From contig NZ_JANKHH010000001.1 of assembly GCF_024626475.1 (NCBI RefSeq), positions 1 through 64,000 of the forward strand: DNA of 64,000 nt, in the 5' to 3' direction. The stretch is from Parerythrobacter lacustris (GTDB lineage: Bacteria > Pseudomonadota > Alphaproteobacteria > Sphingomonadales > Sphingomonadaceae). The notes beneath the pieces were generated by a model. That model had not been told where the DNA came from, searched no databases, and was given only the letters and a program-made list of their open reading frames with translations. Shown piece after piece: positions 33,672-42,152 of the stretch. How positions within the stretch are numbered: the stretch's first letter is position 1; each line of letters begins with the position of its first letter. The translations under genes were made by a program, and so were the position numbers.

Positions 33672-35027
33672 CTAGCGACGGTCGCGCGCCTCTTCAAGCG
33701 CGGCGCGCGCCTGCAAGCCGATATCCTGCGCGCGGATCCAATCAGGCGAGCCGACCGGGAGCCCCGCCTCGGCCACCTGAGCGCTGGCGAGCGCTGCGGG
33801 GAACTGGCCGGTCATCACCTGCTGCTCCGCACTGGCGAGCCGCGCGCGCGGCATGTCGCCCTTGGCGTCATACACCACTCCGAGCTGGTACCAGGCGAAG
33901 GGATTGAGCCGGTCGCGAGCGACTGCGGCGCGCAGGACGCGCTCGGCTTCCTCGTAATTCGCCTTGTCCTCGGTCGCGATCAGCGCATGGCCGAACAGGG
34001 TCGCGATGAGCGGCTGGTTGCCGGTCAGCGCGCTCGCTTTGCGCAGCGGTTCGAGCGCATCGACCGCGCGCCCCGACTCGAGCAGCACCTGCCCCTTCAC
34101 CTCGAGAAAATAGGGGTCGTCGGGCGCCATAGCGAGCAGGGCTTCGGTCTCCGCCAGCGATTGGTCTATCAGCGCGACCTTGTGATAGGCGTAGGCGCGG
34201 GCATAGCGCGCCGGCACGTCGGTGCGGCTTTCGGGATATTTCTGCAAGGTGCGGCTGGTGTCGTTGACATAGCCGAACAGCTTCGCCTTCACCCGCTCGA
34301 AGCGGATCTGCAGGGTGGGATCGGGAGCCGCATCCCACGCCGGGTCGGCGATGTAGCTCTCGCGCAAGGTCGAAATCCGGTCGCCCGACAGTGGGTGGGT
34401 GCGCACGAAGGCCTGGTCGTCGTCCTGGCTGATGCCGTAACGGAATTCCTGGTTTTGCAGCTTCTTGAAAAAGTCGAGCGAACCCTTGCCGGTGATACCG
34501 GCCTTGGAGAGGTACTCTGCCCCTGCCGCATCGGCCGAACTTTCCTGCACCCGGCTGAAGGCGAGATATTTGCCGATGGCGGCACGCTGGCCGGCCATCA
34601 GGATACCCATCGCAGCATCGCCCGCCCCCGCGAGGGCCGCGCCGACGCCCAGCAGCATCGACAGGATCGAGATATTGTTCGCCGCGTTCGCCCCGTCGGA
34701 GTGGCGGATGATGTGGCCACCGGTGATGTGACCGAGCTCGTGCGCGATCACGCCCTGTACTTCGTTGGCGGTGTCTGCGGCTTCGATCAATCCCGCATGG
34801 ATATAGACCACCTGCCCCCCGGCGACGAAGGCGTTGATCGACGGATCGTTGACCAGCACAATGTCGACATTGCCCGGTTCCAGCCCCGCCGCTTCGACCA
34901 GCGGTGCGGCCATTTCCTGCAGCAGCGCCTCGGTCTCGGCATCGCGCAGGATCGACTGGGCGGCAGCGGGCTGGGCGCATAGCGTCGCGGCGGCGAGCAG
35001 GGCCAGCAGGTGAGCGAGATAGCGCAT
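33672..35027 (-). CDS. BepA-like periplasmic M48 protease with TPR region, 451 aa
   Basis: MRYLAHLLALLAAATLCAQPAAAQ is a signal peptide. The M48 domain has GVIAHELGHITGGH (HELGH) and the third ligand in QESSADAAGAEYL. From about residue 270 the protein is made of TPR-like helices (ALLAMAPDDPYFLEVKGQ, NPFAWYQLGVVYDAKGD). This architecture matches BepA/YfgC, a chaperone-protease that monitors outer-membrane protein assembly. It heads a three-gene set with the DsbA-like protein and a second M48-like protein. Ten bases separate it from the hydrolase gene upstream. Confidence 0.88.
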   Translation of the reverse strand: MRYLAHLLALLAAATLCAQPAAAQSILRDAETEALLQEMAAPLVEAAGLEPGNVDIVLVNDPSINAFVAGGQVVYIHAGLIEAADTANEVQGVIAHELGHITGGHIIRHSDGANAANNISILSMLLGVGAALAGAGDAAMGILMAGQRAAIGKYLAFSRVQESSADAAGAEYLSKAGITGKGSLDFFKKLQNQEFRYGISQDDDQAFVRTHPLSGDRISTLRESYIADPAWDAAPDPTLQIRFERVKAKLFGYVNDTSRTLQKYPESRTDVPARYARAYAYHKVALIDQSLAETEALLAMAPDDPYFLEVKGQVLLESGRAVDALEPLRKASALTGNQPLIATLFGHALIATEDKANYEEAERVLRAAVARDRLNPFAWYQLGVVYDAKGDMPRARLASAEQQVMTGQFPAALASAQVAEAGLPVGSPDWIRAQDIGLQARAALEEARDRR

Positions 35028-35037
35028 GGCCGGTGTG

Positions 35038-35997
35038 CTAGCGCAATTCCCGCTGAACCGGAACTGAAGGCATTGCCTCCGCCCGGCGAGTGGCGGCGAT
35101 CGGCAAGGCGAATTCGCGGACCGCGTCGACCACCCGCCGGTCGTTCCACGGGCTCGCGGTCTTCACCAGTATGTCGTAATGATCCATTTCCGGGTACAGC
35201 CTCAGATCGACCGGGACTCCGGCGGCTTCGAGCTTCGCAGCCAGCGCGCGGCTGTTGCGCGGCTTCACGGTGGTATCGCGCTCGCCGCTCAGCAGCAGCA
35301 TCGGCGGGGCCTCGGCACTGACGAAGGCGACCGGCTGGGTGGTCCGCGCAGGATCGGGTGCGTTGCCGAAACTGGTGCGGGTCGAATCGCTGTCGAAGGG
35401 GTAGAAATCATATGGCCCGGCCAGCCCGATCGCCCCGGCGACCGTGCCAGGTTCCAGCCCCTCGCGTGCGAGCCACTGCGGGTCGAGCGCGGTCATCACC
35501 GCGTTGTAGGCACCGGCAGAATGGCCCGCGACGAAGATCGCGTCGGGGTCGCCGCCATATTGCGCGATGTTCGCGCGCGTCCAGGCGATCACGCTCGCGG
35601 TATCCTCGAGCATGCCGGGAAAGTCGCCTTCGGGATGCAGGCGGTATCCGGCCAGAACCACGACGAAGCCCTCGGGCACGAAGGCGCGCGCGAAGAAACC
35701 GTAGTCGTCGGGATCGCCGCTGCGCCAGCTTCCGCCATGGCTGAACACCAGCACGGGTCGTGCCGCGGTCTTGGCCGCAGGCCCATAGACCGCAAGCTTC
35801 TGCGCCGGGGAGTCACCGAAAACATGGCGGACAAGCAGTTTGGTTTCCCTCGCTCCGCCGCTCGCGCGGTCGACCAGGTCGAGCACCGCCGGGCCGTTGC
35901 GGGCGATGGCGTACTGCAGCCCGAAAAAGCCGCCGATCCCAAGGGCTGCGATAATGGCGAGCGTCCAGCCCATGCGTTTGCGCCCCCTGCGTATCAT
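35038..35997 (-). CDS. Alpha/beta hydrolase, esterase-like, 319 aa
   Basis: A hydrophobic N-terminus (WTLAIIAALGIGGFFGLQ) anchors or exports the protein. The alpha/beta hydrolase core has the oxyanion HGG motif (VFSHGGSWRSGD), the nucleophile elbow GHSAGAYNAV, the acid in LLLSGERDTTVKP and the histidine in EMDHYDILVK, so the catalytic triad is complete. The HGG and spacing fit the BD-FAE/carboxylesterase branch. Substrate unknown. It precedes the BepA-like protease gene by ten bases on the same strand. Confidence 0.82.
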   Translation of the reverse strand: MIRRGRKRMGWTLAIIAALGIGGFFGLQYAIARNGPAVLDLVDRASGGARETKLLVRHVFGDSPAQKLAVYGPAAKTAARPVLVFSHGGSWRSGDPDDYGFFARAFVPEGFVVVLAGYRLHPEGDFPGMLEDTASVIAWTRANIAQYGGDPDAIFVAGHSAGAYNAVMTALDPQWLAREGLEPGTVAGAIGLAGPYDFYPFDSDSTRTSFGNAPDPARTTQPVAFVSAEAPPMLLLSGERDTTVKPRNSRALAAKLEAAGVPVDLRLYPEMDHYDILVKTASPWNDRRVVDAVREFALPIAATRRAEAMPSVPVQRELR

Positions 35998-36047
35998 GCA
36001 GGCTGGGCTAACCCGTTGCCGTGCGCGAATAAAGCACTATCGCGGTG

Positions 36048-37961
36048 TCAGACGAGTTTGCGCGCGACCTTTTCGACCAGTGCGATATCGTCGGAGATCT
36101 CGCCCAAGACGGCGATGGACCCGTCTTCCAGGCGGCGGATCATCACCACACCGAATTCGGCACCTTCAGATGAAAGGTCGGCCAGTTCGCGCGTTTCGAG
36201 CTTGCGCAGCTTCTTAGCGAGCGAGGGGCGAACAGCGTCGGCGGGAGCAACCGCTTTGCCCGCCTCTTCCTTGCGCAATCGGCGCTCGGTCTGGACGACT
36301 CCCTTGAGGCCGCCCTCGGCCTGGGTGAGAAACCCTGCGAGTTCGCCGCGTCCCACCGACAAGCGGCGGGCATGGGCCAGCACGCTGGCGTATTCGGCGA
36401 GCCGCGTCTTGTCGTAGTCGACGCCGAACACCAGCTTGACCACCGGGGTCATTGGCGCGCGATCCTGCGTCGTCAGCCCGCTTTCGGCGACCAGTTCGCT
36501 GAATTCTTCGGGATCGTCCTCGGCGGCAAGGCAGACGTCATAGGCCCGGCTGACAGCCGCATAGAGCGCGCTGCGCGAACGGTCCTCCGACGAATGTGCC
36601 GCAAGCGCCAGCTCGCGCGCTTCTGCCAGACAGTCATACAGGCCGGCTTGCGGATCGGGCACGATCGCCATGGCTTCGGATACGTCATCGAGCTGGCTGC
36701 CGGCTTCGACGAAACCGGGGTTTGCGCCGGTTTCCAGTGCGTCCCCGTGCGCGACCGGCGGCTCGAACGTCTCGTCCAAGTCGAATGGCTCGGCTGCGGT
36801 GCCGGGTTCGTCTTCGAACGAAGGCCTGCCGAAGGAGACCTGCGCCCGAACGACCGAATCTTCGACCGGCGGCAAGGCCTGCTTCTTGGTCAGCAAGGGA
36901 GAGCGCGGGGCGAACATCGGCTGGTCGCCGAAGTCGTCCTCGTCCTCATCCTCTTCGAAGGCATCTCGTGTCACGGTACGCGGGGCAATCAGTGAAGAGA
37001 GGCGCGAGACGACCGCATCGTCTTCCTCGCATTCCTCGTCCTCGTCGGGGCTGTTGCCGTAGTCGACTGCGTATTTTCCGGCGTCTTCCCCTACAATCGC
37101 CGCAGGGTCATGCCCGGCGTCGGACCAATCGTCGTCATCGAGCCACGCGCCAGCGCTGTCCTCACTGTCCAAACCGAATTGCGGCACCGGCCATTCGCTT
37201 TCGTCGAGTTCGGCCTCGCCAGTTGCTACGGGCGCGAGGTCGGCGATCCCGCCACCCGGACCATCGGCCCAGTCGGTCGCGTCGGCCAGATCGACAGGCG
37301 GCGGCGCGATGTCGTCGAGCGACGCCTCAAGCACAGATGCATCTTCGCCATCGGCGATGACGTCATGGTCGAGTGCCTGATCGATCTCGAGCAGCAATTC
37401 ATCGGAGGTGATCTGGTCGGCCATCTCCTTCCAGTTTATCACGCCATAGATGAAATCGATGGTTTCGCCGTCGCTCGAATAGGGCAGCAGGATGCCGCGA
37501 TAGAGGATCGTCGCGTCGCGTTGGTTGACGAACTCGGCCTCGAATCCGATCGGCGCCTGGTTCGCAAGGATCTGCATATAGTGGTCGGTGATGCGGCTGA
37601 GCAGCGAACGGCTGGGCACGTCCGACAGGCGTTCGATCGCGATATCCGCCCCGCACTCCTCGCCAAGCTCGCGGCCGATGTACTGGATCGCGGGGTCTTC
37701 GATTCCCGCCGTAAAGTCGAGCAATACGCTGAACGGCCCGAAATCCGGCAGGTTTTCCGGTTCGAGATCTTCGATCGAGGGAAAGGCGCGGTCGGCCAGC
37801 AAGCTCGCCCAGTGGTTGTAGGCGCGCACCTGCATCCGGCGCTCGTCGGTGCCGATTGCCGCCGGGGGCAGCTCACGACCGATTTCGTCTTCGCCGCTGT
37901 CCCAGTTGCGCTCGTCGTCGCTTTCACCGGTCAGCCCGAAGTTTCCGCGCAACGTGTCCAT
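36048..37961 (-). CDS. Large acidic protein with N-terminal PAS-like domain, 637 aa
   Basis: Residues about 45-190 resemble the PAS_5 group of alphaproteobacteria (RAYNHWASLLADRAFPSIED, GRELGEECG, YIGRELGEE, FEAEFVNQRDATILYRGILLPYS). The next 230 residues are very acidic and low-complexity (DDDDW, DEDDFGDQ) and likely disordered. The C-terminal 220 residues form a helical domain with two repeated Ala-rich helices. No enzymatic motif is seen. I suspect a cytoplasmic sensory or scaffold protein; function unknown. It is encoded alone, with the 86-base 3' gap empty. Confidence 0.65.
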   Translation of the reverse strand: MDTLRGNFGLTGESDDERNWDSGEDEIGRELPPAAIGTDERRMQVRAYNHWASLLADRAFPSIEDLEPENLPDFGPFSVLLDFTAGIEDPAIQYIGRELGEECGADIAIERLSDVPSRSLLSRITDHYMQILANQAPIGFEAEFVNQRDATILYRGILLPYSSDGETIDFIYGVINWKEMADQITSDELLLEIDQALDHDVIADGEDASVLEASLDDIAPPPVDLADATDWADGPGGGIADLAPVATGEAELDESEWPVPQFGLDSEDSAGAWLDDDDWSDAGHDPAAIVGEDAGKYAVDYGNSPDEDEECEEDDAVVSRLSSLIAPRTVTRDAFEEDEDEDDFGDQPMFAPRSPLLTKKQALPPVEDSVVRAQVSFGRPSFEDEPGTAAEPFDLDETFEPPVAHGDALETGANPGFVEAGSQLDDVSEAMAIVPDPQAGLYDCLAEARELALAAHSSEDRSRSALYAAVSRAYDVCLAAEDDPEEFSELVAESGLTTQDRAPMTPVVKLVFGVDYDKTRLAEYASVLAHARRLSVGRGELAGFLTQAEGGLKGVVQTERRLRKEEAGKAVAPADAVRPSLAKKLRKLETRELADLSSEGAEFGVVMIRRLEDGSIAVLGEISDDIALVEKVARKLV

Positions 37962-38101
37962 GAGCTTGGCAAGCCCCCTTCGTATTCATCCGAAGGTGCC
38001 TTGTCGCTGACCATAGTAAACATTGCGTTAAGTGCTTTGCGATCCGGAACCGATCGCAGATTCGCGCTGCAGCGCCGGATGGTCCTGAATCCGGTGAACC
38101 G

Positions 38102-38566
38102 TCAAAGCATGTAGCGCATCCGGATCGACTGGCTCGAAGTGCCGCTCTCGACCGTGAAAGCTGCGGATCCGAAGCTCGGCGGGCCCATCCGCACCTTGGC
38201 GTCGCGTGAAAAGCCGAAGCCTTCCTTGGGCATCATCATCAATGCGCGGTCGGCCTTGTTGTTGTTGTTCTCGTCATGCAGCAGCGCGATTGCATAGCGG
38301 CCCGGCTTGACGCCGGCGAAGCTCAGGCTGACGGATTTCCCGGCTGGGACGACAACGCTGTTGGCGCTGCTCTTCTTGCATTTGGGGAAATCGTCCTCGT
38401 CGGGCGTCAGGCAGGCGCGCACCACGCCCTTGGTATTGCGCAGGTCGGTGACGGTGACCTTGATCGTCGCGGTCTGAGCTGTGGTCCATGCCTGCAGCAT
38501 CAATCCGCAAACAACGATGCCGCTCAGCGCAAATAGGCGTCCGACAGTCCCTTGTCGGTCCCGCAC
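38102..38566 (-). CDS. Exported DUF2141-domain protein, 154 aa
   Basis: The protein has the DUF2141 pattern: ATIKVTVTDLRNTKGVVRAC, then SLSFAGVKPGRYAIALLHDENNNNKAD (in parts), then FGFSRDAK. Family function is unknown; members are exported. GTG 38566 gives a good signal peptide (GRLFALSGIVVCGLMLQAWTTA), while ATG 38500 would lose it and ATG 38605 adds residues encoded within the hydroxylase gene. The N-terminus overlaps the upstream hydroxylase by 43 bases. A second DUF2141 gene lies at 49954-50445. Confidence 0.75.
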   Translation of the reverse strand: MRDRQGTVGRLFALSGIVVCGLMLQAWTTAQTATIKVTVTDLRNTKGVVRACLTPDEDDFPKCKKSSANSVVVPAGKSVSLSFAGVKPGRYAIALLHDENNNNKADRALMMMPKEGFGFSRDAKVRMGPPSFGSAAFTVESGTSSQSIRMRYML

Positions 38567-39246
38567 AGGCGATCCCAGAAACGAAAATAGAGGCCGTAGT
38601 TGCATTGATAACTCTCGTGATGACGCTGATGGTGGCTAGCGGTTATGAGCCAGTTACCCAACCTCGAATGAACAAGCGCACGGGGAAAAGCCTCCCACCC
38701 CATGTGATTGGTAACCCCCATCACGGTCATAATGGCGAGCACGAGGCCGAGCATGGCGACATGGATCGGGATCAGGAACACCAGCGCGGGAATCACCACT
38801 GCGCCGGTAAGCGCTTCGAGCGGGTGAAAACTCATCGCCGCCCAGGCGGTGGGCGGCCGGCTCGCGTGGTGCACCGCATGCGCGATCCGGAAGGGCGCGG
38901 GGCGGTGCATGTAGCGATGGGTCCAGTAGAACCACGTGTCGTGCGCAAAGAGGTATGCGAAGACGGAAATCGGGGCATACCACAGCGGAAGGTCCGTCCA
39001 GCCGCTGTAGATCCGGGTCCAGCCAAGGTTTTGCCAGCCCCAGGCGACGACGCCCGCCGGCACGCCGTAGATCGCGGCCGAAGCGAGCGACCAGCCGATT
39101 TCCCTGCGAATCTGCGGGCCAAGTTTGGCATAGAATCCCGGTTTCACCCGCTCGGTCGCCCAGGCGAACAGGCCGCTCGTCGCGAGATAGCGCAGCGCGA
39201 CGATCAGCGTCATCGCCAATGCGGAAAGAAGGATCGCAGCGGTCAT
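38524..39246 (-). CDS. Fatty-acid-hydroxylase/sterol-desaturase family membrane protein, 240 aa
   Basis: Several hydrophobic segments and the eight-histidine diiron pattern are visible: HDTWFYWTHRYMH, HAVHHASRP and HHQRHH. Such enzymes use O2 at a diiron site in the membrane to hydroxylate or desaturate lipids. In this group of bacteria related enzymes act on carotenoids, fatty acids or sphingoid bases; the substrate here cannot be read. It overlaps a DUF2141 gene downstream, suggesting translational coupling. Confidence 0.88.
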   Translation of the reverse strand: MTAAILLSALAMTLIVALRYLATSGLFAWATERVKPGFYAKLGPQIRREIGWSLASAAIYGVPAGVVAWGWQNLGWTRIYSGWTDLPLWYAPISVFAYLFAHDTWFYWTHRYMHRPAPFRIAHAVHHASRPPTAWAAMSFHPLEALTGAVVIPALVFLIPIHVAMLGLVLAIMTVMGVTNHMGWEAFPRALVHSRLGNWLITASHHQRHHESYQCNYGLYFRFWDRLCGTDKGLSDAYLR

Positions 39247-39280
39247 CGCCTGCCGCTATGCACGATAGCGCAACGCATTG

Positions 39281-39790
39281 TCAGCCCGCTTGTTGCCCCC
39301 ATGCGCTGCAAGCCGGATCGGCCGCCACCACCGCCCGGCGCAGCGCGGCACGTGCCAGCCGTTCGACCTCGACCTTGCGGCGCGCTGCGGCGAGCGGACG
39401 GCTGGGAGCGGGGCGCAGGATTTCGGCATCGTATCCATCGGCCGCGATCACCCCGCAGCATTCGGGCAGGAAACCGGCGCTGTCCAATGGCGCGCGATCG
39501 AGATCGCTTGGGACGCCCCAATAGAAGCGGTCGCAAAACTCGAGATAGTCCGGCCACTTGCCGTCCCCCAGCAGGTCTGCACGGCTCACCTTGATCTCGA
39601 CGATCACCACATGGCCCTTGGCATCGATCCCCATCAGATCCGCGCGCCGCCCGTTGCGGAGCGGCATTTCCGGCAGGACCCAGATATCGTTGCGCGCGAA
39701 CAGGCGCATGATCCCGCGCGCCACAGACGATGCATCGAGGGCGCTCGGGGTAAGAGCAGTCAGGGAATCGGAAGGGACGATCGAAGCCAT
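39281..39790 (-). CDS. mmcB: MmcB-like DNA repair protein, 169 aa
   Basis: The protein matches the MmcB (DUF1052) family, a PD-(D/E)XK-like nuclease fold involved in repair of DNA damage by mitomycin C-type agents in Caulobacter. GIMRLFARNDIWVLPEMPL starts the domain; GRRADLMGIDAKG and VVIVEIKVSRADLLGD hold the D and E-x-K nuclease residues. SDLDRAPLDSAGFLP continues the family pattern. The basic C-terminal tail is usual. It is a single gene divergent from no near neighbour, ending 35 bases from the hydroxylase start. Confidence 0.85.
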   Translation of the reverse strand: MASIVPSDSLTALTPSALDASSVARGIMRLFARNDIWVLPEMPLRNGRRADLMGIDAKGHVVIVEIKVSRADLLGDGKWPDYLEFCDRFYWGVPSDLDRAPLDSAGFLPECCGVIAADGYDAEILRPAPSRPLAAARRKVEVERLARAALRRAVVAADPACSAWGQQAG

Positions 39791-39876
39791 GCCCCCGTCT
39801 GGAACATAGCGGGAACATGGTCAAGGTCCGGGAGCGGGCGGACAGGCCTCGCGAGCCATCGAAAGCCAGCGGCGGC

Positions 39877-40278
39877 CTATGCGCTGCGCGGCGGACCCAT
39901 TGCACCCGGATCGGGTGCCAGCGCCAGAAGCGCCTCGCGGGCGCACCAGAACTCTCGCCATAGAGCTAGCGCAGGTGCGGTTGCGTCCTGCCCGCGCGCA
40001 TTGACCGCAAGCAGTGCGGCAAGTCCCGGCTGCATGAAGGCGGACATATCGGCCACGTGGTTTTCCGCCAGTTTCAGCCGCGCACCGCCCAGCGCCTGCA
40101 CCTGCGCGATGAAGTTGCGCTCGCGCGGGCCCGGTTTCTCCGGCGCAAGTCCGGCGAGCATCGCGACCGCGCCCGCAGCCTCCTGCACCGCAGCCCATTG
40201 ACGTGCCATCAGGCTCGACGCTCCACGCGCGGCGGCCGAATCGGCCGGTCTTGCGAATTTGGTGCCTTCGGTGGACAT
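39877..40278 (-). CDS. Uncharacterised protein, 133 aa
   Basis: MSTEGTKFARPADSAAARG begins an Ala-rich helical protein of about 133 residues with one Trp-rich segment (LALWREFWCAREALL). No family, signal peptide or membrane helix is seen. The start at ATG 40278 is preferred; the longer frame up to 40569 runs antisense through the tRNA-Arg gene and produces the familiar false '[12 protein letters not shown]' peptide. It sits alone between mmcB and the tRNA, with an empty 86-base gap on its 3' side. Confidence 0.5.
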   Translation of the reverse strand: MSTEGTKFARPADSAAARGASSLMARQWAAVQEAAGAVAMLAGLAPEKPGPRERNFIAQVQALGGARLKLAENHVADMSAFMQPGLAALLAVNARGQDATAPALALWREFWCAREALLALAPDPGAMGPPRSA

Positions 40279-40406
40279 GCTGGAGGCATAGCCCGCAGCG
40301 GCTTGCCAAATCGCTAATGGTAAGGCGCGCGTGCCTGGCGAGAGTTTGCGCTGGAAAGCCGCTGCCCCCTTTGCTAAGCGCCCGCTCGTTCGGCCCCATG
40401 GGTCTG

Positions 40407-40483
<77 letters not shown>

Positions 40484-40652
40484 TGATTTTCTACGGCCGG
40501 AATGCTTGATGCCGTGACGGCATCGTTGGTTCCCTCGTCCCGAAAGCCGATTGCGAGAATTCCACGCACTTCTCTTGTCTACGCTTTGCATAATCCGCCC
40601 GACTGTTAAGTATCTTTACAGAATCGGGTTCGATGGGGGCAAACCGGGGCAG

Positions 40653-42152
40653 ATGGCGCGCACGCAGCGTTTCGACGCAATCGTTGTGGGAGGCGGACCG
40701 GCAGGCTCGGCGATGGGCTGGGCGCTCGCGACGCGCGGGATCAAGGTCGCGGTGGTCGAGAAGGCGGTATTCCCGCGCGAAAAGGTGTGCGGCGATTTCG
40801 TTGAACCGGCCGGGCTGCGGATCCTCGAGCATAGAGGCTGCATTCCGCAGCTCGATCTCGGCAAGCGGCTGCCGATCACCCGCAACCGGGTCTATTACGA
40901 AGCGCGGCTGCCCTATCACGGCGAAATCCCCTATTACGACGGCGCGCATGGCATGCCTCCGCACGGCTACATCATCCCGCGCGACCAGCTCGACACGGTG
41001 CTGCTGCAGAACGCAGAGGATGCAGGTGCGACGGTGTTTCGCGGTGCCGCGGCGAAGGTGCTCGAGCGCGAGGGCGACAGCAACATCCTGTTCGCGCGGC
41101 AGGGCAAGGAAGAGCTGCGCCTCGAAGCGCCGGTAATCGTCGGCGCGGACGGGGTGCAGTCGATGGTCGCCAAGACCAAGGATCTGCGCCGCACCGACCG
41201 GCGGCATATCGGCGCCTCGCAGCGGGTCTATCTCGACAATCTCGAAATTGAGGAAGGCGAGGCTACCATCTGGTTCGACGAGGACCAGATCCCGGGTTAC
41301 GGCTGGATGTTCCCGATGACCGGCGGGCGCGCCAACATGGGGATCGGCCTGCTGACCGAGACCTGCGACCGCTTCGGCATGTCGGTCCAGCATTGCTTTC
41401 GCGATGCGGTCGAGCGGCTGCGCTTCCGCCACCCCGGCTGCCGCAATGCGCGCGTCGCGTCGAAGCCGCTGGGCGGCGCGGTGCATATGTATGGCGGGAT
41501 CACGCGCAACCATTTCGACGGCGGAATCCTGATCGGCGATGCGGGCAGCTTCGTCGATCCGATGACCGGCGAGGGGATCACGCAGGGGATGGAAAGCGCG
41601 ATTCTGGGCGCGCACAGCGTGGCGCTCGCGCTCGAGGCGGGGCGGTTCGACGAAGCACAATTTGCCAGCTTCGAGCGCGACTTCCGCGCCTATTTCGACC
41701 CGGCGATGCGCTATCTCGTGCTGCTCGCGCAATTGCTGCGCAACCGCCATTTCCACGAGAGCATGTTCATCGGCACCCGCAAGGGCTTCGAGCGGGCGCA
41801 GGTCCAACGCAGCTTCGGCGAGATTTCGGGTACCAGCTTCGGCGGGCTCAACGTCCAGCCGCTGGCGATGACCGGGCAATTGCTGTGGAGCCTCGCTGAG
41901 CATTTCCTGCGCGGCGGCGCGGCGGCCTTCGTCGACGCGATAAGCGGGCGCGGCTTTACTGGCAACGGCGCGGTGGAGGACCTGCTCGCCTGGCAACGTG
42001 GCTGGCGCGCCTCGACCGCGCACGACCTCGGCTGGCACCTGTCGTGGCTGGGCGATATCGTGCGCGCGATGGGCACGCTTGGCCCTTCCTTCCTGATGGA
42101 CGAGAACCCCCGCCTGCGCGGCCCCATCGCTTTCCTCGAGGCGCAATCATGA
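40653..42152 (+). CDS. Geranylgeranyl-reductase-family FAD oxidoreductase, 499 aa
   Basis: This is a PHBH-fold flavoprotein: dinucleotide motif FDAIVVGGGPAGSAMGWAL at the N-terminus, VCGDFVEPAGL (the PxxYxWV/C-G region of the GGR group), and the second FAD motif LIGDAGSFVDPMTGEGITQG. Members reduce isoprenoid double bonds of lipids, chlorophyll chains or quinones. C-terminal 130 residues are helical. The start at ATG 40653 follows GGGGCAG. It overlaps the next flavoprotein gene by ATGA and is the first of an isoprenoid trio. Confidence 0.85.
   Translation: MARTQRFDAIVVGGGPAGSAMGWALATRGIKVAVVEKAVFPREKVCGDFVEPAGLRILEHRGCIPQLDLGKRLPITRNRVYYEARLPYHGEIPYYDGAHGMPPHGYIIPRDQLDTVLLQNAEDAGATVFRGAAAKVLEREGDSNILFARQGKEELRLEAPVIVGADGVQSMVAKTKDLRRTDRRHIGASQRVYLDNLEIEEGEATIWFDEDQIPGYGWMFPMTGGRANMGIGLLTETCDRFGMSVQHCFRDAVERLRFRHPGCRNARVASKPLGGAVHMYGGITRNHFDGGILIGDAGSFVDPMTGEGITQGMESAILGAHSVALALEAGRFDEAQFASFERDFRAYFDPAMRYLVLLAQLLRNRHFHESMFIGTRKGFERAQVQRSFGEISGTSFGGLNVQPLAMTGQLLWSLAEHFLRGGAAAFVDAISGRGFTGNGAVEDLLAWQRGWRASTAHDLGWHLSWLGDIVRAMGTLGPSFLMDENPRLRGPIAFLEAQS

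Noticed and set aside
40508-40524. GATGCCG/CGGCATC hairpin after the tRNA as a terminator
   Set aside because: Short stem with a three-base loop and no T tract follows.
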